Below are positions 1-8,095 of a DNA stretch of 61,355 bases, one piece after another (position 1 is the first letter of the stretch; each line of letters opens with the position of its first letter). A program made the position numbers and the translations under genes. The DNA is from a virus, in the IMG/VR virus record IMGVR_UViG_3300037180_000072, positions 1 to 61,355 of that record; one strand, written 5' to 3'. The notes beneath the pieces were generated by a model. It worked only from the letters and a program-made list of their open reading frames with translations. It was not told where the DNA came from and did no database searches.

Positions 1-104
1 TCGGCGCAGTCCTTACGCCAGATTCATGGGACAATGATCCTCGTGTAGAATGCTCGCATGGGATTCACTTCTTTTTGACACGGAAAGAAGCGGAGGAGTA
101 CTAG
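1..104 (+). CDS. C-terminal end of a plus-strand phage protein (partial)
   Basis: An open frame enters from the left edge (first full codon at 3) and stops at TAG 102-104. It encodes about 33 residues, including the stretch CSHGIHFFLT followed by RKEAEEY. That ending resembles the C-terminus of a family of phage proteins related to DUF5758, whose function is unknown. It is one of very few plus-strand genes here and converges on the minus-strand gene ending at 122. This suggests that a plus-strand module begins to the left. Only the end is visible, so no function is assigned. Confidence 0.55.
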   Translation, partial: GAVLTPDSWDNDPRVECSHGIHFFLTRKEAEEY

Positions 105-121
105 GCGATTTTATTGGGATT

Positions 122-1786
122 TTATTGCCCCGACGAAAAAATCAAATGCAACAAAGCCTTGTCGGCGCCGGTTAGGTGGGCAATCCCCTCAAGAGTCGCT
201 CCCTTAGCCACCATTTTTCCTACCTGCCACAAAGCTTGCTTTTGCAAATATTTCCCAACCTCGGGAGCCTCGTCACCAAACTGCGCAGTCGCGTCTTCGG
301 TCGGCATTTTGTTGAAATCGCGGAACGAACCAATATAATCCGTCTTGGGTGCGAAGCCGAAAGACTGTTTCGCAGTTTGAAGCCAGCCTTTGCCAGTGTT
401 GGACTGCAAAATATCCTGCAGCGCTCTCTGCCCAGTCGCAGTCGTGGGCTCAAATTGTGTGATACTTACCCGGCTCTGCTCGACAGCGTTTCGCAATGAC
501 TGCGAAGAATCGTCACCCATAAACTCCTGCAAACGCCCAGGACGGCCTGGAGTTTTACCGATAGACGCTCTTTGAAGGCGAGGAGACAATTTGTTTGGAT
601 CAACCTGCTCACCTTCCCCAATTCCACTGACGCCCGAGGTAGAACCAACGACGTGGTTATTTATGTCATACGAGGCTTTATATCGCTTCCAGTCCGCTGC
701 AGCGGAATCAACGTCGATGCCTGCGGCTTTTGCTTTCGTCATCGCATCGCCAACTTGATTCTCTAGGCCAATGCGCTCCTGCTCCAACTTGCCTGCAAGT
801 TCTTCATCGCCATTCGTAATCGCGTTTTGAATCCCGGTATTCTTGAGTTTGATTTTTCCCAGAAGATCATCTTTGATATCGACGCCCGTCACAGATTTGA
901 TTTGGGCATAAGTGGCTTTCGACCGAGCTTGCAACTGATCGCCCACGTCCTGATAGACTTGGCGGATAGGAGTAGAGGGATCGACCGGCCTTAAGCCAGC
1001 ATCTTGGGCTGCGGCGTCTGCGCTTGAGCGAATGGCCCCTTGCACCTGGGGCTGCACATCGGAAACGGTTGGACCTTCCGTCACGGCTTCCGCGCCCGCC
1101 GAGATTGGAGCTTTGGCCGCGTTTCGAGCCGCAACTTGCTCTATGCGCTGGCGGAAAGGATTCGGACGAGCCGGTGCGGATGCGGCTTCGGCGGATGCGG
1201 CTTCGGCGGTTGTGGTCGTCGGCACAACAGCATCCGTAGTCGCGGCTTCTGCGTCCGCACCAGCGCCGCCACCCAGCAAAAGTGTAGCCGCTGCCGTGCT
1301 TGCGTCAATTAAGGTGCGAGCGGTCGCGCGGGTAGGATTAGCTTTGAATGCGTCCACTACACTCTGCACCGGAGCAATGTTTAACATATGCTGGCGAGCT
1401 ACATTATCTACCGCACGCAAAGAATCACCAACCGAAGCCCCGCTTGACCGGGATTTTTCGTATTGGTGGATCAAAGGAAAAATTTGTTCGACTTGATGAG
1501 TAAATTGGACAGCAGGAATGGAATCCCAAATACCACGAGGGCTCAAAGTGTTTTTGATGAAGCCGGTAATGTCGTTTGAGGCGTCTTGTTTGCCTTTGGC
1601 GAGATCGGAACCTGGCGCGCCGTTCAATAACCCACTGAGTGTTCCCTGCGCGGGTTGGCTTGGCGCAACAGCAGTAGCACCGGCGGGCAAAGGAAATTGT
1701 TGTGTATCGGTACCGCCAGCGGAAGATGAGCCCGACGAATCAGCAGGCGTAGCGCCGGGAGGCAGTGGAAATGGTTGCGGAGGCAT
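122..1786 (-). CDS. Putative internal virion / ejection protein
   Basis: Protein of 554 residues. A Pro/Ala/Ser-rich N-terminus (1-60) is followed by an Ala-rich helical body and a stretch rich in charged helix near 290-370. No enzymatic motif was recognised. It is the last gene of the late tail operon and starts 2 bases after the preceding stop (1789). Its size, low complexity and place after the tail nozzle gene match the internal proteins that podoviruses inject with the DNA. This is a positional inference, not a homology call. Confidence 0.4.
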   Translation of the reverse strand: MPPQPFPLPPGATPADSSGSSSAGGTDTQQFPLPAGATAVAPSQPAQGTLSGLLNGAPGSDLAKGKQDASNDITGFIKNTLSPRGIWDSIPAVQFTHQVEQIFPLIHQYEKSRSSGASVGDSLRAVDNVARQHMLNIAPVQSVVDAFKANPTRATARTLIDASTAAATLLLGGGAGADAEAATTDAVVPTTTTAEAASAEAASAPARPNPFRQRIEQVAARNAAKAPISAGAEAVTEGPTVSDVQPQVQGAIRSSADAAAQDAGLRPVDPSTPIRQVYQDVGDQLQARSKATYAQIKSVTGVDIKDDLLGKIKLKNTGIQNAITNGDEELAGKLEQERIGLENQVGDAMTKAKAAGIDVDSAAADWKRYKASYDINNHVVGSTSGVSGIGEGEQVDPNKLSPRLQRASIGKTPGRPGRLQEFMGDDSSQSLRNAVEQSRVSITQFEPTTATGQRALQDILQSNTGKGWLQTAKQSFGFAPKTDYIGSFRDFNKMPTEDATAQFGDEAPEVGKYLQKQALWQVGKMVAKGATLEGIAHLTGADKALLHLIFSSGQ

Positions 1787-1788
1787 GA

Positions 1789-3876
1789 CTACTGTCCCCC
1801 GTATACACTACCGTCGCTCGTGTACCAAGTTTTTCCATCGTCGGTGTACAAAATTCCGTGTTCTTGTGTAGCACTGGCTTGTTTGAAGTCGCCGAGGTTC
1901 GCGTGAACTTTACTCGCGGCGCTTCCCGCAGGAGCGGGTGTCGATGCCGGGCTATCCTGAAGAATATCGCCCTCACGCTGTTGAACATATCCATTGGTGC
2001 CGATGCGTCCTTTAACTTGGGACTTGACATTCTCCCGAGATTGGTCAACAACGCCATCAAACTGGCCTTGGTTCAGATTGTAAATGAACGTGTCCGCTGA
2101 CGCCTGCCGAGCAGAATCGGTCGGAGTTCCGCCTCCAATGACCTTGGCGTAATCATCCGCCGCACCAAGCACTGCGGCTCGATAGGTCGCAAGTGCCGGA
2201 CTTCCGGCTTGGTACTTTAGCCAATCAGAATATGTATTGAGTGCGGGAATCTTCGTATTGCCAAGGGCATCGTGGGCCGCTTTCAATTGGTCAAGCATTC
2301 CACCAGGCTGGGCAAGGCTGCGAGCAGAACCGTAGAAAACTTGGTTCCCCGGCTCTTTCAACGCTTGCTCTCCGACAATTTCGTTGGTGGCGTTATAGCT
2401 AGGGTTAATTTTCTTAGCCGCGTCGATGGCTTCCGCAATAGCTCCCGGCGTAAATTTGTTGGTTTTCAAATCGGCCAGAGTAACATCTCCTGCCGCCAAA
2501 GCTTTTCCAATGTCGGCCACATTTCCCTGTTCGGCCAACACTTTAGCGTTTTCTGCGCTGTACATATCCGACAGATATGCGCGATGCGCACTTGTCGCCT
2601 GAGCCAATAAACGAGTCTCCCGGACTTTTTTGTCAGGATCGGTTTCCGTTGCAATCATGTTTTTCAGCATCGGAACCGCCGCCGAAGATTTCGCGCCTTC
2701 CATCTCACTCGGGTCGGTTTCCAACTTAAACAGCGGGTCCGTCGATTGCTGCTTCGCTACTAGGTCGGCTTTGGCCGTCAACTTCGCCACAGCATCCGCT
2801 GAAAGTGCAGCCTTGTTCTGCGCCAGGAGCACGGCTTGGCGTTTCTGTTGCGGCGTGGAGTTCGGGTCAGCCAATGTTTTTCGAGCCATAGCTACCACGG
2901 GGTCGTCGTTTCCTTTGGAGTCCTGTAATTCTTTTCCGGCAGCGTCTAAAATATATCCTTGGCGCATATTGAATATTGAAGGGGTGGCTGTGGCCGCAGC
3001 GGAAGGCGAAGCAGTCGCGGGTTGGGGCACCGCAGTCGCGGGTTGACCCGCCGCAGGCGCAGCCGTACCCAAAGGAGGTGCATTTGTCGTAGCTGGCGCA
3101 CCAGGAGTAGCCGTCGAATTTGACGCAGGCACACCAGATGGTGACGCGGGGGCTCCACTCGCGGGCGCAGCAGCGGGCGCAGCAGCGGGCGTGTTGGACT
3201 GACCCGTAAGTTGGTAAACCTGACCGCTGTTGGGATCGACACCCCAGCCCTGGGGTACTTGGCCGCGACTGTCGAACATATCTTGAGCTTGAGTTTGATT
3301 CGCCAGCGCGCCTGCAGTAAGTTGCTGTTGTTTACCCTGAACATCCAAATCCGATTGCGTCATCTGGTTGTGAATCGTAGACATGTACAAAATATTCTGG
3401 CCCACTTTTTCGTTTGTATCCGCAACCATCAAATCCTGTTGCAACTTTGCGTTCTTCTGCGCCTGCGCGGCCTCTTGAGCTTGAATTTTTTGCTGCTGCT
3501 GATTGGCATAATATTGCTGAACTTCTGGCGCGCCACCTTCGCGGCCATGAGAAGAAACAGAGGTGCCCGCAGCCGACAGGGCGACCCCAATTCCGGCTAT
3601 CATATTTAGCAAGCGAGAATGGGGTACCGTCGGAGGAACAATCGGAATTTTTGCGTCTTGCTGAACTTGAGAATATGCAGCTTGAGCGCGGCCCATACTG
3701 TCGCGGGCCGCTGCCTCCGCCGCATCCCCAGACGAAGATGAATTCGTGGGGGCAGCATTAACCGCGCCGGGTGCGTTCGACACCAACGGCACAGTGTTGG
3801 CAGACACAGGGGCGGGCGAAGACACCACGGGCAAGGAAGCGGGTGCTGGGGTCGGATTTGGTGTCGGATCAGCCAT
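1789..3876 (-). CDS. Large Ala/Pro-rich putative internal virion protein
   Basis: Protein of 695 residues. The N-terminal 70 residues are Pro/Ala/Ser-rich and disordered-looking. Residues of about 110-190 are Gln/Ala-rich and probably coiled coil (QQQQKIQAQEAAQAQ). A long Ala/Pro linker follows at about 220-300, then a helical C-terminal half. No catalytic motif is visible. It sits between two similar low-complexity genes in the tail operon. A structural or ejection role is inferred from its position. Confidence 0.4.
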   Translation of the reverse strand: MADPTPNPTPAPASLPVVSSPAPVSANTVPLVSNAPGAVNAAPTNSSSSGDAAEAAARDSMGRAQAAYSQVQQDAKIPIVPPTVPHSRLLNMIAGIGVALSAAGTSVSSHGREGGAPEVQQYYANQQQQKIQAQEAAQAQKNAKLQQDLMVADTNEKVGQNILYMSTIHNQMTQSDLDVQGKQQQLTAGALANQTQAQDMFDSRGQVPQGWGVDPNSGQVYQLTGQSNTPAAAPAAAPASGAPASPSGVPASNSTATPGAPATTNAPPLGTAAPAAGQPATAVPQPATASPSAAATATPSIFNMRQGYILDAAGKELQDSKGNDDPVVAMARKTLADPNSTPQQKRQAVLLAQNKAALSADAVAKLTAKADLVAKQQSTDPLFKLETDPSEMEGAKSSAAVPMLKNMIATETDPDKKVRETRLLAQATSAHRAYLSDMYSAENAKVLAEQGNVADIGKALAAGDVTLADLKTNKFTPGAIAEAIDAAKKINPSYNATNEIVGEQALKEPGNQVFYGSARSLAQPGGMLDQLKAAHDALGNTKIPALNTYSDWLKYQAGSPALATYRAAVLGAADDYAKVIGGGTPTDSARQASADTFIYNLNQGQFDGVVDQSRENVKSQVKGRIGTNGYVQQREGDILQDSPASTPAPAGSAASKVHANLGDFKQASATQEHGILYTDDGKTWYTSDGSVYGGQ

Positions 3877-3882
3877 AAAATA

Positions 3883-4593
3883 TCATCCTTGGACCGGCGC
3901 TGCAGGGGCCGCCGCCGGGGCGGGCGCGGCTGCAGGCGCAGTTTGGGGCGCAGGTTGGTCTGCCGGACCACCCGAACCCGTATTATTGCCGCCTTGAGCC
4001 TCTGGCTGCGATTCCTGCTCCTCTGGCGCGGCGGCCTGGGGCTGGCCTGGCGCTCGAAGCTGCGGAGCGTGCCCGCCAGGTTTCACACCGCTATGCGCCC
4101 TTGCGACATCTTGATTTGGCTTAAAAACCAGTTGCTGCAAAAGTACACCGAAATCCAGCAAGTTCATCCCAGCACCGTCGGTTTTCTTCACCAAATCCAA
4201 TTGAGCCTGCGCGGTCTTGACATCTGGGTTGTTGTCGCCCAGTAAACTTTTGACGTTGTTAATGTGCTTCTGCGCGGCAGAGATCGCCGATTTTGCGGAG
4301 TCGGAATCCTTGGGAATTATGGTCGTGCGCAGCTTCTCGACCGGATGGGCCACCGTTTCGCCGTCAGGAGAACCGAAACCTTTGCCACCAGATTTGTGAT
4401 AGGTGGTAAGTAAGTTGCGAACCATTCCGCCGGTACTTGCCGCAGCGGCGCCGACAGCTTGGATATGCTCGTCCATTGGCTGTGAAAGATAGGGGATCGA
4501 AAATGAACGCGAAACTCCTGAGCCATCGAAAAGTTGCGCGATCTTTTCGTTCAGTGCCGAATACGATTTCTGTAGGTTTATTTTGTCGGCCAT
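3883..4593 (-). CDS. Unknown virion-associated protein with disordered Pro/Ala tail
   Basis: Protein of 236 residues. A mostly helical region (1-165) is followed by a long Pro/Ala/Gln-rich C-terminal tail. No recognised domain. It is packed within 6 bases of both neighbours in the late tail operon, which suggests a structural partner of the adjacent putative ejection proteins. Confidence 0.4.
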   Translation of the reverse strand: MADKINLQKSYSALNEKIAQLFDGSGVSRSFSIPYLSQPMDEHIQAVGAAAASTGGMVRNLLTTYHKSGGKGFGSPDGETVAHPVEKLRTTIIPKDSDSAKSAISAAQKHINNVKSLLGDNNPDVKTAQAQLDLVKKTDGAGMNLLDFGVLLQQLVFKPNQDVARAHSGVKPGGHAPQLRAPGQPQAAAPEEQESQPEAQGGNNTGSGGPADQPAPQTAPAAAPAPAAAPAAPVQG

Positions 4594-4598
4594 GTTAA

Positions 4599-5261
4599 TT
4601 AGCCCACAGAGCTAGAGCTAGAGCTAGAGCCACCGTGCGTAAAATCTTTAGCTATTGCCGCGCCGCCAGTCACGAGCGAGCCAATCCCGCCGAGCAGGGA
4701 ACCAAGGTCTTGCCATCCTGCGTTATCCGCGCTCACCACCGCGCTGCCTGCGTTGATGGCACTATCCGCAGCATTATTTGCGCCGCCAATTGCAGTCGCA
4801 CCGGACCCACCATATTGCGCGCCAACACTGTTCAACCCTTGGATCGCATTCCAATAATTTTGCTGCTTCATTGACTGATTCTGTTCACTGAGCGAAGCCA
4901 ATTGCGCAGCCTTACTTTGCGCCGCAGACGAGGCAACGGCTCCGGCAAGTTGACCAGTTGGGCCGGAACCAACATCGGCGGCGCCGTGCGTTGCCGCATA
5001 AGCAGATGCGGCGCCAATTGCAGACTTCGCCGCGTTCGCGGTGTTGGTGTCAATCGCGGACGTGGCCGCAGCAAGTTGAGGACCGGAATATCCAAGGGGG
5101 TTGGCCGCCATCGCGTTCAACCGCGCCTGCTGTTGAGCCAAAACTCCCTGTTGTTCTGCGAAATCTGTCACGTAGTTGGAGTTTAATGTGGTCGTCATCG
5201 CGGTCTGCGCTTTTTGCAAAGCCAAATCAGAGGCGACTACGGCTGCCGAATCACTGCACAT
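4599..5261 (-). CDS. Ala/Ser-rich putative internal virion protein
   Basis: The start is set at the ATG at 5261, whose first codons overlap the end of the acetyltransferase-like gene by 11 bases; a longer in-frame start at 5312 would overlap much more. This gives 220 residues rich in Ala, Ser, Gln and Asn, a Gly-rich hydrophobic stretch near 180-205 and a C-terminal run of seven Ser. The composition recalls the small internal virion proteins of T7-like phages. The serine run is encoded by a tandem hexamer repeat at about 4608-4632. Confidence 0.45.
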   Translation of the reverse strand: MCSDSAAVVASDLALQKAQTAMTTTLNSNYVTDFAEQQGVLAQQQARLNAMAANPLGYSGPQLAAATSAIDTNTANAAKSAIGAASAYAATHGAADVGSGPTGQLAGAVASSAAQSKAAQLASLSEQNQSMKQQNYWNAIQGLNSVGAQYGGSGATAIGGANNAADSAINAGSAVVSADNAGWQDLGSLLGGIGSLVTGGAAIAKDFTHGGSSSSSSSVG

Positions 5262-5700
5262 GTTGCACCACCGACTCTGGCCCGGCCATCTCTTTATTGA
5301 GGTCGAGCACAAAAAGGTTTCGATGTTGGAGTTCGAAATTATTTTTCATCGCCCACTTCGCAACTCCATAATCAGGTTTAGACAAAGTTTCTATCGAACG
5401 AATTCCATATTGCACATAGAAAGCCTCAAGTCCGGCCTTCAGCACACTCAATGCCTGCAACTTTTCCGATGCCCGCGCTTCGGGATTAAACCCGAGATGG
5501 GCAACTACAGCGGACAAGAAAACTGGCGCGAACGCGACAACAACGCCGTCTTTCTCGGCGGCAAAAGTAAGCACAGTTGGGTTCGTTTTCTTCAGACCCG
5601 AGATCAAATCTTTGGGGTCGATTTGCGGGTTCTGGCTGGCCCAAACGCTAAACGCTTCCGCATCAGCAGGTTCGGCCAAACGAAATTTCCAATCCGGCAT
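5251..5700 (-). CDS. GNAT-like acetyltransferase-fold protein
   Basis: Protein of 149 residues. The order of strands and helices fits a GNAT fold: an N-terminal strand with FRLAEPADAEAF, central strands VVVAFAPVFL, and a late helix and strand FYVQYGIRSIETLS. A clear acetyl-CoA loop (R/QxxGxG/A) is not visible, so it may be non-catalytic. Similar proteins occur beside tail and internal-virion genes in podoviruses. It is the first gene after late motif 1 (5709-5732), with a GAGGA ribosome site before its ATG. Confidence 0.55.
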   Translation of the reverse strand: MPDWKFRLAEPADAEAFSVWASQNPQIDPKDLISGLKKTNPTVLTFAAEKDGVVVAFAPVFLSAVVAHLGFNPEARASEKLQALSVLKAGLEAFYVQYGIRSIETLSKPDYGVAKWAMKNNFELQHRNLFVLDLNKEMAGPESVVQHVQ

Positions 5701-5708
5701 GAGAGAGT

Positions 5709-5732
5709 CCTCTATATGATTGAAAAAGTCTT
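5709..5732 (-). promoter_or_regulatory. Late promoter-like motif, copy 1
   Basis: Read on the minus strand it gives AAGACTT, then 7 nt, then CATATAGAGG. It lies 9 bases upstream of the ATG at 5700, and its 3' end supplies the ribosome-binding GAGGA. It is one of 12 copies in the window. Confidence 0.7.
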
Positions 5733-5738
5733 GTTATT

Positions 5739-6203
5739 CTACGCCAATCGCACTCTTTGACTCGGACTCGACAACAGATCGCTTTCCCCACTCGGGCCGA
5801 CGGAGGTGACCACGATTGAGTGTGGGATTGGAGTGTTCGGCACAGAGAAAGTTAGCGGCGATTTCGATCCCGCAGCAACCTGCACTGGATTTTTTCCCGC
5901 GCGCTTCAGGTACACGCGAGCCCCTTGAAAAAATTTATCTCCGCCGGGATGGACGAACGCGACCGTAACATTTTTTTGGCCCGCGACGGTTCGAGTTACG
6001 ACGCGAACATTGCGGACGTGCTTCGGTGTCGTGCGCGGCGAAACGGATGGCCGAGACGGCTGCGTGGTTGGTAGAACATTCGAAACCTGCGGCACAGAGT
6101 AACTTTTTTGCTGCTGCAACTGGTTAGTGTGATGGCTTCCATCCGACGGCCACAGAATGGACGTGGTCGGAGTTGATTTTGGGAATTTAGGTTGAGTCTC
6201 CAT
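5739..6203 (-). CDS. Fibronectin-III-like domain protein
   Basis: Protein of 154 residues. The N-terminal half is Ser/Thr/Pro-rich and disordered-looking. The C-terminal half (about 65-154) forms a beta-sandwich-like pattern (VRVVTRTVAGQKNVTVAFVHP ... RVYLKRAG ... PLTFSVP ... HSIVVTSVGPSGE) typical of fibronectin type III modules. It is tightly coupled to the large tail gene ending at 6206. It is probably a small virion adhesion or tail accessory protein. Confidence 0.5.
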   Translation of the reverse strand: METQPKFPKSTPTTSILWPSDGSHHTNQLQQQKSYSVPQVSNVLPTTQPSRPSVSPRTTPKHVRNVRVVTRTVAGQKNVTVAFVHPGGDKFFQGARVYLKRAGKNPVQVAAGSKSPLTFSVPNTPIPHSIVVTSVGPSGESDLLSSPSQRVRLA

Positions 6204-6205
6204 AG

Positions 6206-8095
6206 CTATACCTTCTGGTCAGATTTGAACGAAAGTCCCTTAACGCAGTTGGGAGCGTTTTCAGGCTCAAACCTGATCTTAACTTGGACGGAATGTACCA
6301 ATTGTGACATTAGGGCGGAGTTAGCCATATTCACTGGAAATCTCAGCGCCTGAATAGATTTGCTAGGCCACGTTTGCCCAATCGGAGGCTCTTGTAAAAC
6401 TTCAGGCAACTGAACGAAACCAATTCCCGCCGTATCGGAAATTTCATTAGGCATCACCCAAAGTTCTGGGACACTTGGGCCACCGAAATCTCCCGTTCCC
6501 ACAGCGTCGCAGTAAATGCATACATGCTCTAGCGGAAGCGCCTCCCCACCTAATGGAGAAAGCGTGATACTTCCGATCACGATATTTGTTTCCGGGTATG
6601 GTGTTCCGTTATTCGCGCCGTAGGCTCCGCCGTCTCCCCACGAATTCAAGTCTCTAGCGTACAAATAATTTCCAGGATTCTGGTATGTAATCGTGATCTG
6701 AACCTCGGCCACAAAAACTTCCGGGTTGCCAATCGTATACATCGCGCTCGCGACAGCGCTATTGAGATACCCCCCGGCACTCGCCACGGCCTTCACTGTC
6801 TCCGATACTGAAACAGTAATCGGTACCGTATATACGGCGCCGTGTGATCCTGGAACCGGCGTTGAGCCGTCGGTGGTGTACGTGATCGTACTTGCGGGCG
6901 TCGCGCAAGTTATCGTCACGGTTTGCGCCGTAGCGTATACACCCGTTCCCGGCGCCAGTATGGGTGTCGCCGCCGCACCTTCAATAACGTACGTCCCGGT
7001 GACCACGGCACTGTTGGTGTACCCCGGGGCGCTGCCGATTGCCTTGATCGTCGTGGTCGTGGCAACCGTGATCGGGCCGCCGTAGACCGAACCGTGCGAA
7101 CCCGGAACCGGCGTACTGCCGTCTATCGTGTATGTAATCGTACTGGCCGGGGTCGCGCAGGTAAGGGTAACGGATTGAGCAGGACCATACATGCCCGGCG
7201 GCGGAGCGAACGTCGGGTTTGCAGTCATGGCCGAAATGACATATGCCGCGTCGGCTTCCGCGCTATTCAAATATCCTGGCGCGCTCGCGACGGCTTTGAT
7301 CGTCAACGATGTTGAAACAGAAATCGGTGTGGAGTAGACAGAACCATGCGAGCCCGGAACCGGCGTCGAACCATCCAGCGTATACGTGATCGTACTGCCC
7401 GATGTCGCACACGAAATCGCCACGGATTGCGGCGCGCCGTACGTTCCCGCTGGCGGCATGTACGTTGGCGTAGCCGTCGTGGGGATGCTGCCCTCTTTGA
7501 AAGAAGCAATGATCGAGGACCAGTAAATCGGAGGCCCGCTGACCGGGAAAGAGGCCGTGACAAAACCCGCAGCCGGATTCAAATAGCACGCCGTGGCCGC
7601 TGGGTTTATTAGCGCGGCGTTGCTGATGGGCTCGAATGTAAATGGACTATCTACCGAAGATGCCGCCGCACCCAAAGACAGAGACGCAACTACAATTCCC
7701 CCGCTGGTAGGAGAGAGCGAGCCTTGTGGCGTACCGCCATACGACAGGGCCGAAACGGCGTATACATCGAAAAGACCACCCGTGAGGCTGTTGTTGTCGT
7801 AAAGACCGACAGAAATACCACTCGACCCGTCGGCCCCCGAACTGATAATCTCCAAGTCTGTGACGCCCGATGACGCGCTCAATGAATATGCAAGATACGC
7901 GGCGCCCACATCGGAGTTTACGGGACCAAGTAAAGTCCAGTCATTGCCTTTAGAGTCTCCAATTTCAGTAATCGTAATTGCCCCATCACAAACGATGGAC
8001 GCCACAAGCAGATTTCCGCTCGAAGCCGGGCAGGGAAATAGATCGTCGCCAGTGGCCGTAACTGAATAGGTGCTGAATCGATTGAAAGTAATCAT
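6206..8095 (-). CDS. Tail-associated protein with three chitobiase C-terminal-like repeats
   Basis: Protein of 629 residues. An N-terminal beta-rich region (1-205) is followed by three tandem modules of about 85 residues (about 210-470). Each holds the signature TITYT.DGSTPVPGSHG and an Ala-Gly-Tyr-x-Asn-Ser turn, as in the CHB_HEX_C_1 beta-sandwich family (PF13290). The C-terminal 160 residues are unique. The ATG shares one base with the stop of the nozzle-like gene, so the two are translationally coupled. It probably decorates the tail or binds surface polysaccharide. A gene at 60319 uses the same module. Confidence 0.6.
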   Translation of the reverse strand: MITFNRFSTYSVTATGDDLFPCPASSGNLLVASIVCDGAITITEIGDSKGNDWTLLGPVNSDVGAAYLAYSLSASSGVTDLEIISSGADGSSGISVGLYDNNSLTGGLFDVYAVSALSYGGTPQGSLSPTSGGIVVASLSLGAAASSVDSPFTFEPISNAALINPAATACYLNPAAGFVTASFPVSGPPIYWSSIIASFKEGSIPTTATPTYMPPAGTYGAPQSVAISCATSGSTITYTLDGSTPVPGSHGSVYSTPISVSTSLTIKAVASAPGYLNSAEADAAYVISAMTANPTFAPPPGMYGPAQSVTLTCATPASTITYTIDGSTPVPGSHGSVYGGPITVATTTTIKAIGSAPGYTNSAVVTGTYVIEGAAATPILAPGTGVYATAQTVTITCATPASTITYTTDGSTPVPGSHGAVYTVPITVSVSETVKAVASAGGYLNSAVASAMYTIGNPEVFVAEVQITITYQNPGNYLYARDLNSWGDGGAYGANNGTPYPETNIVIGSITLSPLGGEALPLEHVCIYCDAVGTGDFGGPSVPELWVMPNEISDTAGIGFVQLPEVLQEPPIGQTWPSKSIQALRFPVNMANSALMSQLVHSVQVKIRFEPENAPNCVKGLSFKSDQKV

